In this document: piece by piece, positions 8,998 through 17,442 of the stretch
How positions within the stretch are numbered: the stretch's first letter is position 1
Layout: each line of letters opens with the position of its first letter
Origin: Mesorhizobium_B sp963522145
GTDB taxonomy: Bacteria; Pseudomonadota; Alphaproteobacteria; Rhizobiales; Rhizobiaceae
NCBI GenBank assembly: GCA_963522145.1
Contig: CAUQXI010000013.1
Location: 1-64,000 of the forward strand
Reading direction: 5' to 3'
DNA: 64,000 nt
Program-made: the position numbers and the translations under genes
The notes under the pieces: model-generated
What the model saw: only the letters and a program-made list of their open reading frames with translations
Told to the model about the DNA's origin: nothing
Database searches by the model: none

Positions 8998-9645
8998 TCA
9001 GTGGGGCGAGGTAGGCGCGGGTGCGCCGAAATCGTCTGGAAAAAATGCCGACAGGAATGTCAGGCAGACCTGCCGGTAACGCTTGCGGTCCCGGGGGCCA
9101 TTTTGGCCGGTCACGTGGCTGAAGATCCAGCAACCGTCCGTGATGGCGTAAAGGCCTTGTGAGATCGCCTCGACGTCGATGTCGAGGGAACGAAGCGTCG
9201 CAAGCTCTGTGACAAGGTCGGTTATAGACTGCAGCGATCTGCGTTTCAGTTCGCTACAGCGCCTCTTATAGGCGGCGACACGTGGCGCCTCGTCCCAGAA
9301 GGCCATCCAAACGGCGAGATCGGATGATCTCGCGATCCTCGGGTCGAAGTCGACTTCAAGCAGGATACGCAGCCGCTCGGCAGGAGAAGTCGGAGCCGCG
9401 GTCATCGCCTCCGACCAGACATTCTCGTAGTTGCTGGCCACCAGATCGAGGGCAGCGAGCAGGAGGCGTTCCTTTGTCTTGAAATGAAAGGCGATGACGC
9501 CATAGCTGCACCCCGCTTCGTCGGCGATGTCGCTCACCGTGATGCCGGAAAGCCCCCGTCGGGCGATCACTGCACAAGCTGCGTCCAGCAGCTGCCTGCG
9601 ACGCTGCAAGCTGTGACTCGATACCTCTGCTTTTTTCAGGCGCAT
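8998..9645 (-). CDS. TetR-family regulator, BetI-like
   Basis: A 215-residue TetR repressor. The N-terminal helix-turn-helix reads ISDIADEAGCSYGVIAFHF-like sequence (observed: TVSDIADEAGCSYGVIAFHF) with the conserved preceding segment RRRQLLDAACAVIARRG. The C-terminal half resembles the BetI_C ligand domain (WMAFWDEAP, YAITDGCWI). The ATG at 9645 is used; a TTG 6 bases upstream would add two residues. It is transcribed with the aminotransferase-demethylase operon and divergently from the ABC importer at 9842. A palindrome at 9699-9711 lies in the shared promoter region, so it probably controls both directions. Confidence 0.87.
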   Translation of the reverse strand: MRLKKAEVSSHSLQRRRQLLDAACAVIARRGLSGITVSDIADEAGCSYGVIAFHFKTKERLLLAALDLVASNYENVWSEAMTAAPTSPAERLRILLEVDFDPRIARSSDLAVWMAFWDEAPRVAAYKRRCSELKRRSLQSITDLVTELATLRSLDIDVEAISQGLYAITDGCWIFSHVTGQNGPRDRKRYRQVCLTFLSAFFPDDFGAPAPTSPH

Positions 9646-9698
9646 GCCCAATGCTTAGGGACTTTATGTAGCTGTCGTCAATGAGCTTTTCGTTGCAG

Positions 9699-9741
9699 TC
9701 AATCTGATTGATGGATCAAATTCTTATTGACCAATCAGATT
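9699..9741. promoter_or_regulatory. Candidate TetR operator region between divergent operons
   Basis: TCAATCTGATTGA at 9699-9711 is a perfect 13-base palindrome around a central T. In addition, AATCTGATTG (9701-9710) is repeated in inverse as CAATCAGATT at 9732-9741, giving 10-base arms. The element sits between the TetR start (9645) and the importer start (9842), where a divergent regulator would be expected to act. Binding by the adjacent TetR protein is inferred. Confidence 0.5.
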
Positions 9742-9841
9742 ATCGCATCGATAGTAGGTGCTCGCGAAGGGCGCGTGGGCGGCTCCTCGGCAGGGGAAGC
9801 GCGGCAACCGGACAACGATAGAAAAACAAAAGGGGACCGAT

Positions 9842-11425
9842 ATGCGAGATGAACAGGATCTGGGCTTCGGCGAGTTCAAAGCGAACCGACGCCGGTTCAT
9901 GGGCGCTGTTGGAGTGCTGGCCTTGAGCGCGTCGTTCCTCGCGCGGCAGACTTCCGTCGCCGCCGCCGAGCCGAAGCAGGGAGGTTCCGTCAAGTTCGCG
10001 ATCAACGATGGCACGCAGACGGATTCATATGATCCCGCGACCTGGCAGAATTCCTATACCCAGGTGATTTTCGGCGGCACGCTGTGCAATGCGTTGACGG
10101 AACTCGGCGTCGACGGCTCCGCGGTCCCCGACCTTGCCGAGAGCTTCGAGCCTTCGGCCGACCTGAAGACCTGGACCTACACGCTCCGGCCTGACCTGAA
10201 GTTCCACGACGGCACGCCCGTCACGCCCAACGATGTCATCCAGTCCTATCGCCATCACATGGGGCCGTCTTCATCGTCGGCAGTGAAGGCGCTCGTCGAG
10301 TCGATCGTGAACATCGAGGCGGATGGCGATCGAAAGGTCGTGTTCACCCTGAACGGCGGAAATGCCGACTTTCCCTATCTCACCGCCGACGTCCATCTGG
10401 TGATCCTGCCGGCAAAGCCCGAGGGCGGCATCGCGTGGGAAAAAGGCGTGGCGACCGGCCCGTATATGATCGAAGACAATCAGGCGGGCGTCTCGGTGCG
10501 GATGAAGCGCAATCCGGCCTACCACAAGCCTGGGCAGCCTTACTTCGATGCCATTGAATTCGTGAACATCATCGATGTCGCTGCGCGTACCAACGCTTTG
10601 CTGACGGGTGAGATCGACTACATGGTCGATGCCGACATCAAGACGCTGAAGATGCTGGAGCAGAGCCCGGATATCGAGATCACCAAGGTCAGCGGACTGC
10701 GCCATTTCAGTTTCAGCATGAACACCAAGACTGCGCCGTTCGATGATCCGAACGTGCGCCTCGCTCTGAAGCACGCGATCGATCGCGACGACGTGGTCAA
10801 GAAGGCCTTCCTCGGTAATGCGAAAGTGGCGAACGACAATCCGGCCGCTCCCCAGATCGCTTTCGCGATCAATCCTGCCCCAGTCAACGAATATGATGTT
10901 GCCAAGGCCAAGGACTATCTTGCCAAGGCCGGCCTGACTTCATTGTCCGTGGACCTCTCGGTCGCCGAGACCGCTTTCCCCAACGCCATTGATGCTGCGC
11001 TGCTGTTCAAGGAACACGCAGCGAAAGCCGGGATCGATATCAACGTCATCCGCGAGCCTGATGACGGTTACTGGGACAATGTATGGCAGCACAAGCCCTT
11101 TGTCGGGGTGGACTGGCTGGGCAAGCCGACGCTAGATTCCCTCTTCACGACAACCTATGCGGGCGGCGCGCCCTGGAACGATACCGCGTGGAGCAATCCA
11201 CGCTTCGACGAGCTCCTCGTTCAGGCGCGGGCGGAATCGGACAAGGAGAAGCGCCAGGCGATGTATAGCGAGATGCAGCAGATCCTTCACGACGATGGAG
11301 GAGCGCTTGTGATCGCTTATGCGCTGTTCATCGACGCCATGTCCAAGAAGATCGCTCACGGCACGATCGGCAACATGCTGCAATGCGACAATTTCCGGAT
11401 GGCGGAACGCTGGTGGCTGGCTTGA
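9842..11425 (+). CDS. ABC transporter substrate-binding protein, oligopeptide/nickel type (SBP family 5)
   Basis: A 527-residue periplasmic binding protein. A Tat-type signal (NRRRFMGAVGVLALSAS, then AAA) precedes the mature domain, which begins KQGGSVKFAINDG and contains ESFEPSADLKTWTYTLRPDL and the KFHDGTPVTPNDV segment diagnostic of DppA/OppA proteins. The start at 9842 follows AGGGGA by 6 bases; the frame is open to 9758. It is the first gene of a complete importer (permeases at 11501 and 12481, fused ATPase at 13376) and an aldehyde dehydrogenase. It probably captures the substrate of the adjacent demethylase/aminotransferase operon. Confidence 0.92.
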   Translation: MRDEQDLGFGEFKANRRRFMGAVGVLALSASFLARQTSVAAAEPKQGGSVKFAINDGTQTDSYDPATWQNSYTQVIFGGTLCNALTELGVDGSAVPDLAESFEPSADLKTWTYTLRPDLKFHDGTPVTPNDVIQSYRHHMGPSSSSAVKALVESIVNIEADGDRKVVFTLNGGNADFPYLTADVHLVILPAKPEGGIAWEKGVATGPYMIEDNQAGVSVRMKRNPAYHKPGQPYFDAIEFVNIIDVAARTNALLTGEIDYMVDADIKTLKMLEQSPDIEITKVSGLRHFSFSMNTKTAPFDDPNVRLALKHAIDRDDVVKKAFLGNAKVANDNPAAPQIAFAINPAPVNEYDVAKAKDYLAKAGLTSLSVDLSVAETAFPNAIDAALLFKEHAAKAGIDINVIREPDDGYWDNVWQHKPFVGVDWLGKPTLDSLFTTTYAGGAPWNDTAWSNPRFDELLVQARAESDKEKRQAMYSEMQQILHDDGGALVIAYALFIDAMSKKIAHGTIGNMLQCDNFRMAERWWLA

Positions 11426-11500
11426 TCGAAGGCTGGCGGCTCTTCAAATGAGCCGCTCGCTGGCGCTTGCCCAATTGCCACTTATCGAGAGGCTCGACTG

Positions 11501-12484
11501 TTGCAACGGCTGAACCTTCCGCCCTTGGCAAGAACGGCCGTCATCAGGGTTGGCTCTGGATTTGTCACCCTGTTTCTCGTTTCCCTCATTATCTTCGCGG
11601 CAATCGCAGTTCTGCCCGGCGATTTCGCCAAGGTCGCTCTCGGTCGCTCGGCAACGCCGGAAACTGTGGCGGCCTTTCAGAAATCGCTGGGCTTGGATCG
11701 CCCTCTGCCGGAGCGCTATGTGCGCTGGATCAGCGGGGCGGTGACCGGCGATCTCGGAACGTCGTTCTCATCAGGCGCCGGAACGCCGCGCAAGGTCGTC
11801 AGTATTGTCGGGCCGCGCCTCGAGAATACGTTGTTCCTGGCGGCGATAACCGCCGTGATCTGCGTTCCGCTGGCACTGGGGCTCGGCATGTTTGCCGCGA
11901 TCCGTCGTAATAGCTGGGTGGATCGCCTGCTCAACATCGTCACGCTTTTCGGTATTTCGTTCCCAGAATTCTTTGTCGCCTACGTGTTCATGCTTCTTTT
12001 CGCAGTGAAGCTGCCGATCTTCTATTCGCTCGCGCGGATCACCCCGGAGATGAGTGCGTACGAGACCTCGCTGCGCCTCGCATTGCCGATCGCGACGCTG
12101 AGCCTAGGCATCATTGCCCACATGATGCGAATGACGCGCGCTGCGATCATCAATATCCTCTCTGCATCCTATATCGAGATGGCCAAGCTCAAGGGCGTAT
12201 CGACCCGCAACATCGTCCTTCGCCATGCCCTGCCCAATGCATGGGCCCCGATCGCGGCCGTGGTGGCATTCAACATGGCCTATCTGATCGTAGGCGTGGT
12301 GGTGGTCGAGGTCGTGTTCGTTTATCCGGGCATCGGCCAAGCAATGGTGGATGCAGTCCGGTCGCGCGACATTCCCGTGGTTCAGGCCTGCGCCCTGATC
12401 TTCGCAACGGCATATGTCGTGCTCAATCTGCTGGCAGATATGGTTGCCATCGCCACCAATCCCCGACTGGCGCATCCCCGATGA
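11501..12484 (+). CDS. ABC transporter permease, DppB type
   Basis: A 327-residue inner-membrane permease. A first membrane helix (about residues 13-35) is followed by the large periplasmic loop with GLDRPLPERYVRWISGAVTGDLGTS, then five further helices. The cytoplasmic coupling (EAA) loop reads YIEMAKLKGVSTRNIVLRHA. Architecture and length match DppB/OppB/GsiC. Translation appears to start at a TTG, since no better in-frame ATG precedes the first helix. The end overlaps the next permease start by four bases (ATGA). It works with the family-5 binding protein upstream. Confidence 0.9.
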   Translation: MQRLNLPPLARTAVIRVGSGFVTLFLVSLIIFAAIAVLPGDFAKVALGRSATPETVAAFQKSLGLDRPLPERYVRWISGAVTGDLGTSFSSGAGTPRKVVSIVGPRLENTLFLAAITAVICVPLALGLGMFAAIRRNSWVDRLLNIVTLFGISFPEFFVAYVFMLLFAVKLPIFYSLARITPEMSAYETSLRLALPIATLSLGIIAHMMRMTRAAIINILSASYIEMAKLKGVSTRNIVLRHALPNAWAPIAAVVAFNMAYLIVGVVVVEVVFVYPGIGQAMVDAVRSRDIPVVQACALIFATAYVVLNLLADMVAIATNPRLAHPR

Positions 12485-13386
12485 TGTCTCAAACCAACCG
12501 ACAGGCGGCTGCGGCCGCTCCGCTTCCAATCCGATACCGCCGCTCGCGTACGAACCTGCTTCGCCACAACCTCAGGAAAGCTCCGGTTTTGGCCAAGATC
12601 GGACTGGTGGTGATCGGGTTCTATGTGGTGCTCGCGGTCTGCGCGCCGCTGCTGGCGCCCTTCGGCGAGGCTGAGGTGATTTCGAGTGAGCCTTTCTCGC
12701 CGGGGAGCCTTACTCATCTGCTCGGCACGGATCAGATGGGTCGCGATGTTCTGAGCCGACTGATCTACGGGGCGCGCAACTCAGTTGGCATCGCCTTCAT
12801 CACAACAGCGCTCGCCTTCGTCGTGGGGGTTGGTCTGGGCATCTTCTCGGCCCTTTCATCACCCTGGTTAGATACCATGCTGTCGGTGATCGCTGACACG
12901 CTGATGGCGATCCCGCAGCTCGTCTTCGCGCTCATCCTGCTGGCTTTATTCGGATCATCGATCACCAGCATCGTGTTGATCATCGCCATGCTGAACTCCA
13001 CCCAGATCTTTCGTCTTTCGCGACTGCTGGGCCGCAACATCGCGGTGATGGAATATATCGAGGCGGCTTATCTCCGAGCGGAAAGCACCTGGTGGATCGT
13101 CACCAGGGAAGTCCTGCCCAACGTTCTGCCCACTTTGTTGGCGGAATTCGGACTGCGCTTCTGCTTCGTGTTTCTGACGATCTCGGCCCTATCCTTCCTG
13201 GGTCTCGGTATCCAGCCGCCTTCTGCGGATTGGGGAACAATGGTGCGTGAGAGCGCCACGTTCATCAGCTACGGGAATATCACCCCGCTTTTTCCCGCCG
13301 CAGCCATCGCGATCCTGACCGTCAGCATCAACATCGTCATAGATTGGTTCCTGGATGTCACGAGCGGGCTCCGCAATGACGGCTGA
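12481..13386 (+). CDS. ABC transporter permease, DppC type
   Basis: A 301-residue permease of the DppC/OppC type. The N-terminal OppC-N region is followed by the first helix (LVVIGFYVVLAVCAPLLAPF) and the hallmark HLLGTDQMGRDVLSRLIYGAR. A coupling loop (AYLRAESTWWIVTREVLPNV) and the end motif GLGIQPPSADWGTMV are also present. The ATG at 12481 overlaps the stop of the DppB-type gene. It forms the membrane heterodimer with that protein. Confidence 0.92.
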   Translation: MMSQTNRQAAAAAPLPIRYRRSRTNLLRHNLRKAPVLAKIGLVVIGFYVVLAVCAPLLAPFGEAEVISSEPFSPGSLTHLLGTDQMGRDVLSRLIYGARNSVGIAFITTALAFVVGVGLGIFSALSSPWLDTMLSVIADTLMAIPQLVFALILLALFGSSITSIVLIIAMLNSTQIFRLSRLLGRNIAVMEYIEAAYLRAESTWWIVTREVLPNVLPTLLAEFGLRFCFVFLTISALSFLGLGIQPPSADWGTMVRESATFISYGNITPLFPAAAIAILTVSINIVIDWFLDVTSGLRNDG

Positions 13387-15010
13387 CCCATTCCCGCAGC
13401 GGGAGGCTTGTGAAACGATCCTCGATATCCGAAACCTCTGGGTGGAGGCCGAAACCAACAACACATGGCAGCCGATTGTGAAGGGCGTCAGCCTTTCGCT
13501 CCAGCGCGGTGAAGTTTTGGGTGTCATCGGAGAATCAGGCGCCGGCAAGTCGACCTTGGGACTTGCGGCTTTGGGCTTCACTCGTTCTGGCTGCCGTATC
13601 GCCTCGGGAGGGATCCTGTTCCGGGGAGAGAACGTGCTTGGGTTGGACGAGGATGCGCGCCGAAGGCTTCGCGGTTCGCGCATCGCCTATGTCGCGCAGA
13701 GCGCTGCGGCTTCCTTCAATCCCGCCCACACATTGATGGATCAGGCGATCGAGTCCGCTACCCGTGATGGGAAGATGTCTGTCGAGCAGGCACGGGGCCG
13801 AGCGCGTTCGCTCTTCGCCGAGATGCAATTGCCTGATCCGGAACGGATCGGCGATCGATTCCCGCATCAGCTCTCAGGCGGTCAATTGCAGCGCGCGATG
13901 ACGGTCATGGCAATGATGTGCAATCCTGACCTGATCGTCTTCGACGAGCCGACGACAGCGCTTGACGTGACGACGCAGGTTGAGGTGCTCGCATCCATCC
14001 GACGCATCGTCCGCGATCACCATACGGCTGCGCTCTACATCACCCACGATCTCGCCGTTGTCGCACAGATGGCGGATCGCATCATGGTCTTGCGCCATGG
14101 TGAACTGGTCGAGGAGCAGCAGACCGGGCAGATGCTGGAAAGCCCCCAGCAGGAATACACACGCTCGCTGTGGGCTGTGCGCTCTCTGGAAAAGGAAACG
14201 GCCGCGCAAGCAGCTCCCATCCTCAAGGTGGACGGGATTTCAGCCAGCTACGGCCAAGTGAAGGTGCTGGAGAATATAAGCCTTGCTCTGCCGAAGGGCC
14301 GTACGCTGGCGATCGTCGGCGAGTCTGGCTCGGGGAAGTCGACCCTTGCGCGCGTCATCGTCGGGCTGCTGCCGGCAACGGACGGCTCGATCAGCTTGAA
14401 CGGGCAGAAACTTGCCCCTTCCTTTCGCCGCCGCGATGTCGATCAACTACGGCGCATCCAGATGATCTACCAGTCGGCCGACACCGCTCTCAACCCGCGT
14501 CAGACCGTTATGGAGATCATCGGCCGGCTGGTCACTCTGCATACAGGTCATAGAGGGCAGGAATGCGCTCGCCGGGTAACCGAGCTTCTGCAAAGGGTGG
14601 AATTGCCGTCGAGCTTCCTCACAAGCTTCCCTTCCGAGCTGTCCGGGGGGCAGAAGCAGCGAGTTTCGATAGCTCGTGCGATCGCCGCTGATCCGGATAT
14701 CTTCATCTGTGATGAGATAATCTCCGCGCTCGATCAGATCGTTCAGGAACAGATCCTGAAACTCCTGCTCCGGCTGCAGAAAGATCTCGGGAAGTCTTAT
14801 ATCTTCATTACGCACGATGTTGCGACGGTGAATGCCATTGCTGATCAGGTCGTGGTCATGCAGCGGGGCAGGATCGTGCAGCAGGGCGCACGAAGCGATG
14901 TCATGGGCGCGCCGGACCATCCCTACACGAAGGCACTCTTGTCCGCGGTGCCGCAGATGGATCCGCATTGGCTGGATGGCGTCTTGGCCGCTGACCGCCG
15001 CAACGCTTAG
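13376..15010 (+). CDS. ABC transporter ATP-binding protein, two fused DppD/DppF-type domains
   Basis: A 544-residue protein carrying both nucleotide-binding domains of an oligopeptide-type importer. Domain 1: Walker A GESGAGKST, signature LSGGQLQR, Walker B LIVFDEPTTALD. Domain 2: Walker A GESGSGKST, signature LSGGQKQR, Walker B IFICDEIISALD, where the usual DEPTS is DEIIS. Fusions of this kind are common. The ATG at 13376 overlaps the upstream permease by 11 bases; an ATG at 13355 is also possible. The gene completes the transporter encoded from 9842. Confidence 0.92.
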   Translation: MTADPFPQREACETILDIRNLWVEAETNNTWQPIVKGVSLSLQRGEVLGVIGESGAGKSTLGLAALGFTRSGCRIASGGILFRGENVLGLDEDARRRLRGSRIAYVAQSAAASFNPAHTLMDQAIESATRDGKMSVEQARGRARSLFAEMQLPDPERIGDRFPHQLSGGQLQRAMTVMAMMCNPDLIVFDEPTTALDVTTQVEVLASIRRIVRDHHTAALYITHDLAVVAQMADRIMVLRHGELVEEQQTGQMLESPQQEYTRSLWAVRSLEKETAAQAAPILKVDGISASYGQVKVLENISLALPKGRTLAIVGESGSGKSTLARVIVGLLPATDGSISLNGQKLAPSFRRRDVDQLRRIQMIYQSADTALNPRQTVMEIIGRLVTLHTGHRGQECARRVTELLQRVELPSSFLTSFPSELSGGQKQRVSIARAIAADPDIFICDEIISALDQIVQEQILKLLLRLQKDLGKSYIFITHDVATVNAIADQVVVMQRGRIVQQGARSDVMGAPDHPYTKALLSAVPQMDPHWLDGVLAADRRNA

Positions 15011-15103
15011 GGCACGTTTTCGAGCGGCAGCTTGCCATCCCATCCCACCGATAAAATTCTTTGAGCGCGCATGCTCGATCCATGGAAACAAAGGGCTACG
15101 ACA

Positions 15104-16546
15104 ATGCTCGACAAGCGGAAATTCTACATCGATGGCGCCTGGGTCGATCCGATCGAGGCGCGTGACCTCGAGGTGATTGATCCTTCTACGGAGGAAGCAT
15201 TCGCGGTCATCTCGATCGGTGGCGATGCCGATGCCGATCGTGCGGTTGAGGCCGCCAGGCGCGCGTTCGAGGCATGGTCGAGCACCACGCCGGAGCAAAG
15301 GCTGGAGAAGGTCGAACGGCTTCTGGATATCTACAATCGCCGTGCCGATGAGATGGCACTGGCGATCTCGCGTGAGATGGGCGCACCAATCGACATGGCG
15401 CTTGAAGAGCAGGTGGGTGCCGGCTCCTGGCACATCTCAAACTTCATCAAGGCGTTTCGTGGTTTCGACTTCGTTCGACCGCTCGGCGAACATGCTCCCG
15501 ACAATCGGATCGTCATGGACCCGATCGGCGTGGTCGGTCTCATCACGCCGTGGAACTGGCCGATGAACCAAGTGGCGCTCAAGGTTACGCCGGCCTTGCT
15601 CGCAGGCTGCACGATGGTGCTTAAGCCCTCCGAGATCGCGCCCCTGTCATCGATGCTCTTTGCCGAAATGATCCATGAGGCAGGCGTGCCTGCGGGCGTT
15701 TTCAACCTGGTGAACGGCGACGGCGCCGGCGTTGGCACACACCTGTCGTCACATCCTGACATCGAAATGATCAGCTTCACGGGGTCGACGCGTGCCGGGA
15801 AGGCCATATCCAGAACGGCCGCGGATACGCTGAAGCGCGTTGTGCTCGAGCTTGGGGGCAAGGGCGCGAACATCATCTTTGAGGATGCCGATGAGGACGC
15901 CGTGCGGCGGGGCGTGATAAGCTGCTTCAACAATGCCGGCCAGAGCTGCAATGCACCGACACGCATGCTCGTTCAGCGAGGGAAATACGACGAAGCGATC
16001 GCCATCGCCAGGTCGATCGCGGAAGCGCAGGCGGTGGACGTGGCGGGCAAGCGCGGCGAACACATCGGCCCGCTGGTGTCCGAGGCGCAGTACACCAAGG
16101 TCCAGGAGTTGATGCGCAAGGGGATCGAGGAAGGCGCTCGCCTGGTTGCCGGTGGACCCGGTCGGCCATCCGGCCTGAACCGGGGCTATTTTGTTCGTCC
16201 GACTGTTTTCGCCGATGTCGACAACGACATGACCATAGCCCGCGAAGAGATTTTCGGCCCGGTGCTTTCGATCATCCCCTTCGACACCGAAGAGGATGCA
16301 ATCGCAATTGCCAACGACACGCCTTACGGACTGACCAACTATGTGCAGACGCAGGATGGACAAAAGCGCAACCGTGTCGCGCGCAGATTGAAGTCGGGGA
16401 TGATAGAAATGAACGGAAAGCCGAGGGGGGCGGGAGCGCCGTTCGGCGGCGTCAAAGCGTCAGGACGAGCCCGTGAAGGTGGCGTGTGGGGTATTGAAGA
16501 ATTTCTCGAGCCGAAGGTCGTGTCCGGATGGGCAATTGAACGATGA
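15104..16546 (+). CDS. Aldehyde dehydrogenase family protein
   Basis: A 480-residue NAD(P)-dependent aldehyde dehydrogenase. It has the cofactor region PWNWPMNQVALKVTPALLAGCT, the catalytic glutamate in LELGGKGANIIF, the catalytic cysteine in NNAGQSCNAPTR, and the end motif EEIFGPVLSIIPF. Length is normal. The ATG at 15104 is chosen over one at 15071 because AAGGG precedes it and homologues start with KFYIDG close to the N-terminus. Placed after the importer genes, it probably oxidises the aldehyde produced by the aminotransferase or by oxidative deamination. Confidence 0.92.
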   Translation: MLDKRKFYIDGAWVDPIEARDLEVIDPSTEEAFAVISIGGDADADRAVEAARRAFEAWSSTTPEQRLEKVERLLDIYNRRADEMALAISREMGAPIDMALEEQVGAGSWHISNFIKAFRGFDFVRPLGEHAPDNRIVMDPIGVVGLITPWNWPMNQVALKVTPALLAGCTMVLKPSEIAPLSSMLFAEMIHEAGVPAGVFNLVNGDGAGVGTHLSSHPDIEMISFTGSTRAGKAISRTAADTLKRVVLELGGKGANIIFEDADEDAVRRGVISCFNNAGQSCNAPTRMLVQRGKYDEAIAIARSIAEAQAVDVAGKRGEHIGPLVSEAQYTKVQELMRKGIEEGARLVAGGPGRPSGLNRGYFVRPTVFADVDNDMTIAREEIFGPVLSIIPFDTEEDAIAIANDTPYGLTNYVQTQDGQKRNRVARRLKSGMIEMNGKPRGAGAPFGGVKASGRAREGGVWGIEEFLEPKVVSGWAIER

Positions 16547-16594
16547 CTGTTCCATCGATGCTGATCGTCGCTTCGGTTGGCCATCAATCGCCAT

Positions 16595-17299
16595 CTAAGC
16601 GCGTCCCGTTTCGGGAGAGGCGTTGAGGTCGCGCGAGTCGAGCGTGATGCTCACATCGAGATGAATCAAGGCAGCCTGCATGGCAGCGCGCTCATCACGA
16701 GCATCGATTGCCGCAACAACGTCATGATGTGCTTGGTTTCTCGCCGCGCTTGAAGGTTTGCTTTCGTTCTCGATAATAGGTGCCTTGACCTCTGCCGCGA
16801 GGCAGCTGAACAGTTCAACAAGCAGCTGGTTGTGTGCCGACTGCACGACCGCGCGGTGGAATTGGTAATCCGCTTCGCGATACGCTTCGTCAAAGCCTGA
16901 TCTATGTGCCTCTGCTCTTCCCAGCAGCGCTCCCTGCATACTGAGAAGGTCCTCATTGGTCCGCCGCGAACAGGCAAGTCTCGTGGCTTCCAGTTCGATT
17001 GCTCTGCGGAGGTCGGCCGTATCGGCCCGGCTCGCCTGCAACAGCCGTCTCGCAAACACCGCGTCCACTTCGTTGTCGGATTTGACGAAGGTCCCGGAGC
17101 CGTGACGCACCTCCAGAACCCCGGTGTGGGTGAGAGCCTTCACGGCTTCTCTAATGGTATTTCGCGCAACACCAAGCCGATCGGAAAGTTCTGCCTCAGT
17201 CGGAATCTTGTTTCCGATGGGCCAGATGCCGTCGGTCACCTGCTTTCTCAGCCAGTCGACAACCTGCCCTGTCATCGAAACACGCATCAGCTGCGCCAT
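16595..17299 (-). CDS. GntR-family regulator, FadR (FCD) subfamily
   Basis: A 234-residue repressor. The winged helix-turn-helix occupies residues 15-70 (KIPTEAELSDRLGVARNTIR, then LEVRHGSGTFV). The remainder is the all-helical FCD ligand domain with the metal-binding pattern D...H...H: YQFHRAVVQSAHN and HHDVVAAIDARD. The gene is divergent from the sarcosine-oxidase-like gene at 17443 and convergent with the aldehyde dehydrogenase. It most likely controls the oxidase and amino-acid importer operon that begins at 17443. The ligand is unknown. Confidence 0.9.
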   Translation of the reverse strand: MAQLMRVSMTGQVVDWLRKQVTDGIWPIGNKIPTEAELSDRLGVARNTIREAVKALTHTGVLEVRHGSGTFVKSDNEVDAVFARRLLQASRADTADLRRAIELEATRLACSRRTNEDLLSMQGALLGRAEAHRSGFDEAYREADYQFHRAVVQSAHNQLLVELFSCLAAEVKAPIIENESKPSSAARNQAHHDVVAAIDARDERAAMQAALIHLDVSITLDSRDLNASPETGRA

Positions 17300-17442
17300 T
17301 CAAAGCCTTCCTCTAATGTCCGTTCAATATCTGCTGCCGTCTGCGTACCACAACCATCAGCAATGACGTCGGGTAATTGGGACATTGCGTCATCCTACCT
17401 CTTCTGTTAGCGTTTTGTCATAATCGAGGTTGGTGAGGGCCC

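Noticed and set aside
17363..17393. ATGACG and CGTCAT inverted pair between the GntR and oxidase genes as operator
   Set aside because: Arms are only 6 bases, 19 bases apart, and do not resemble FadR-type GntR sites; such pairs arise easily by chance.
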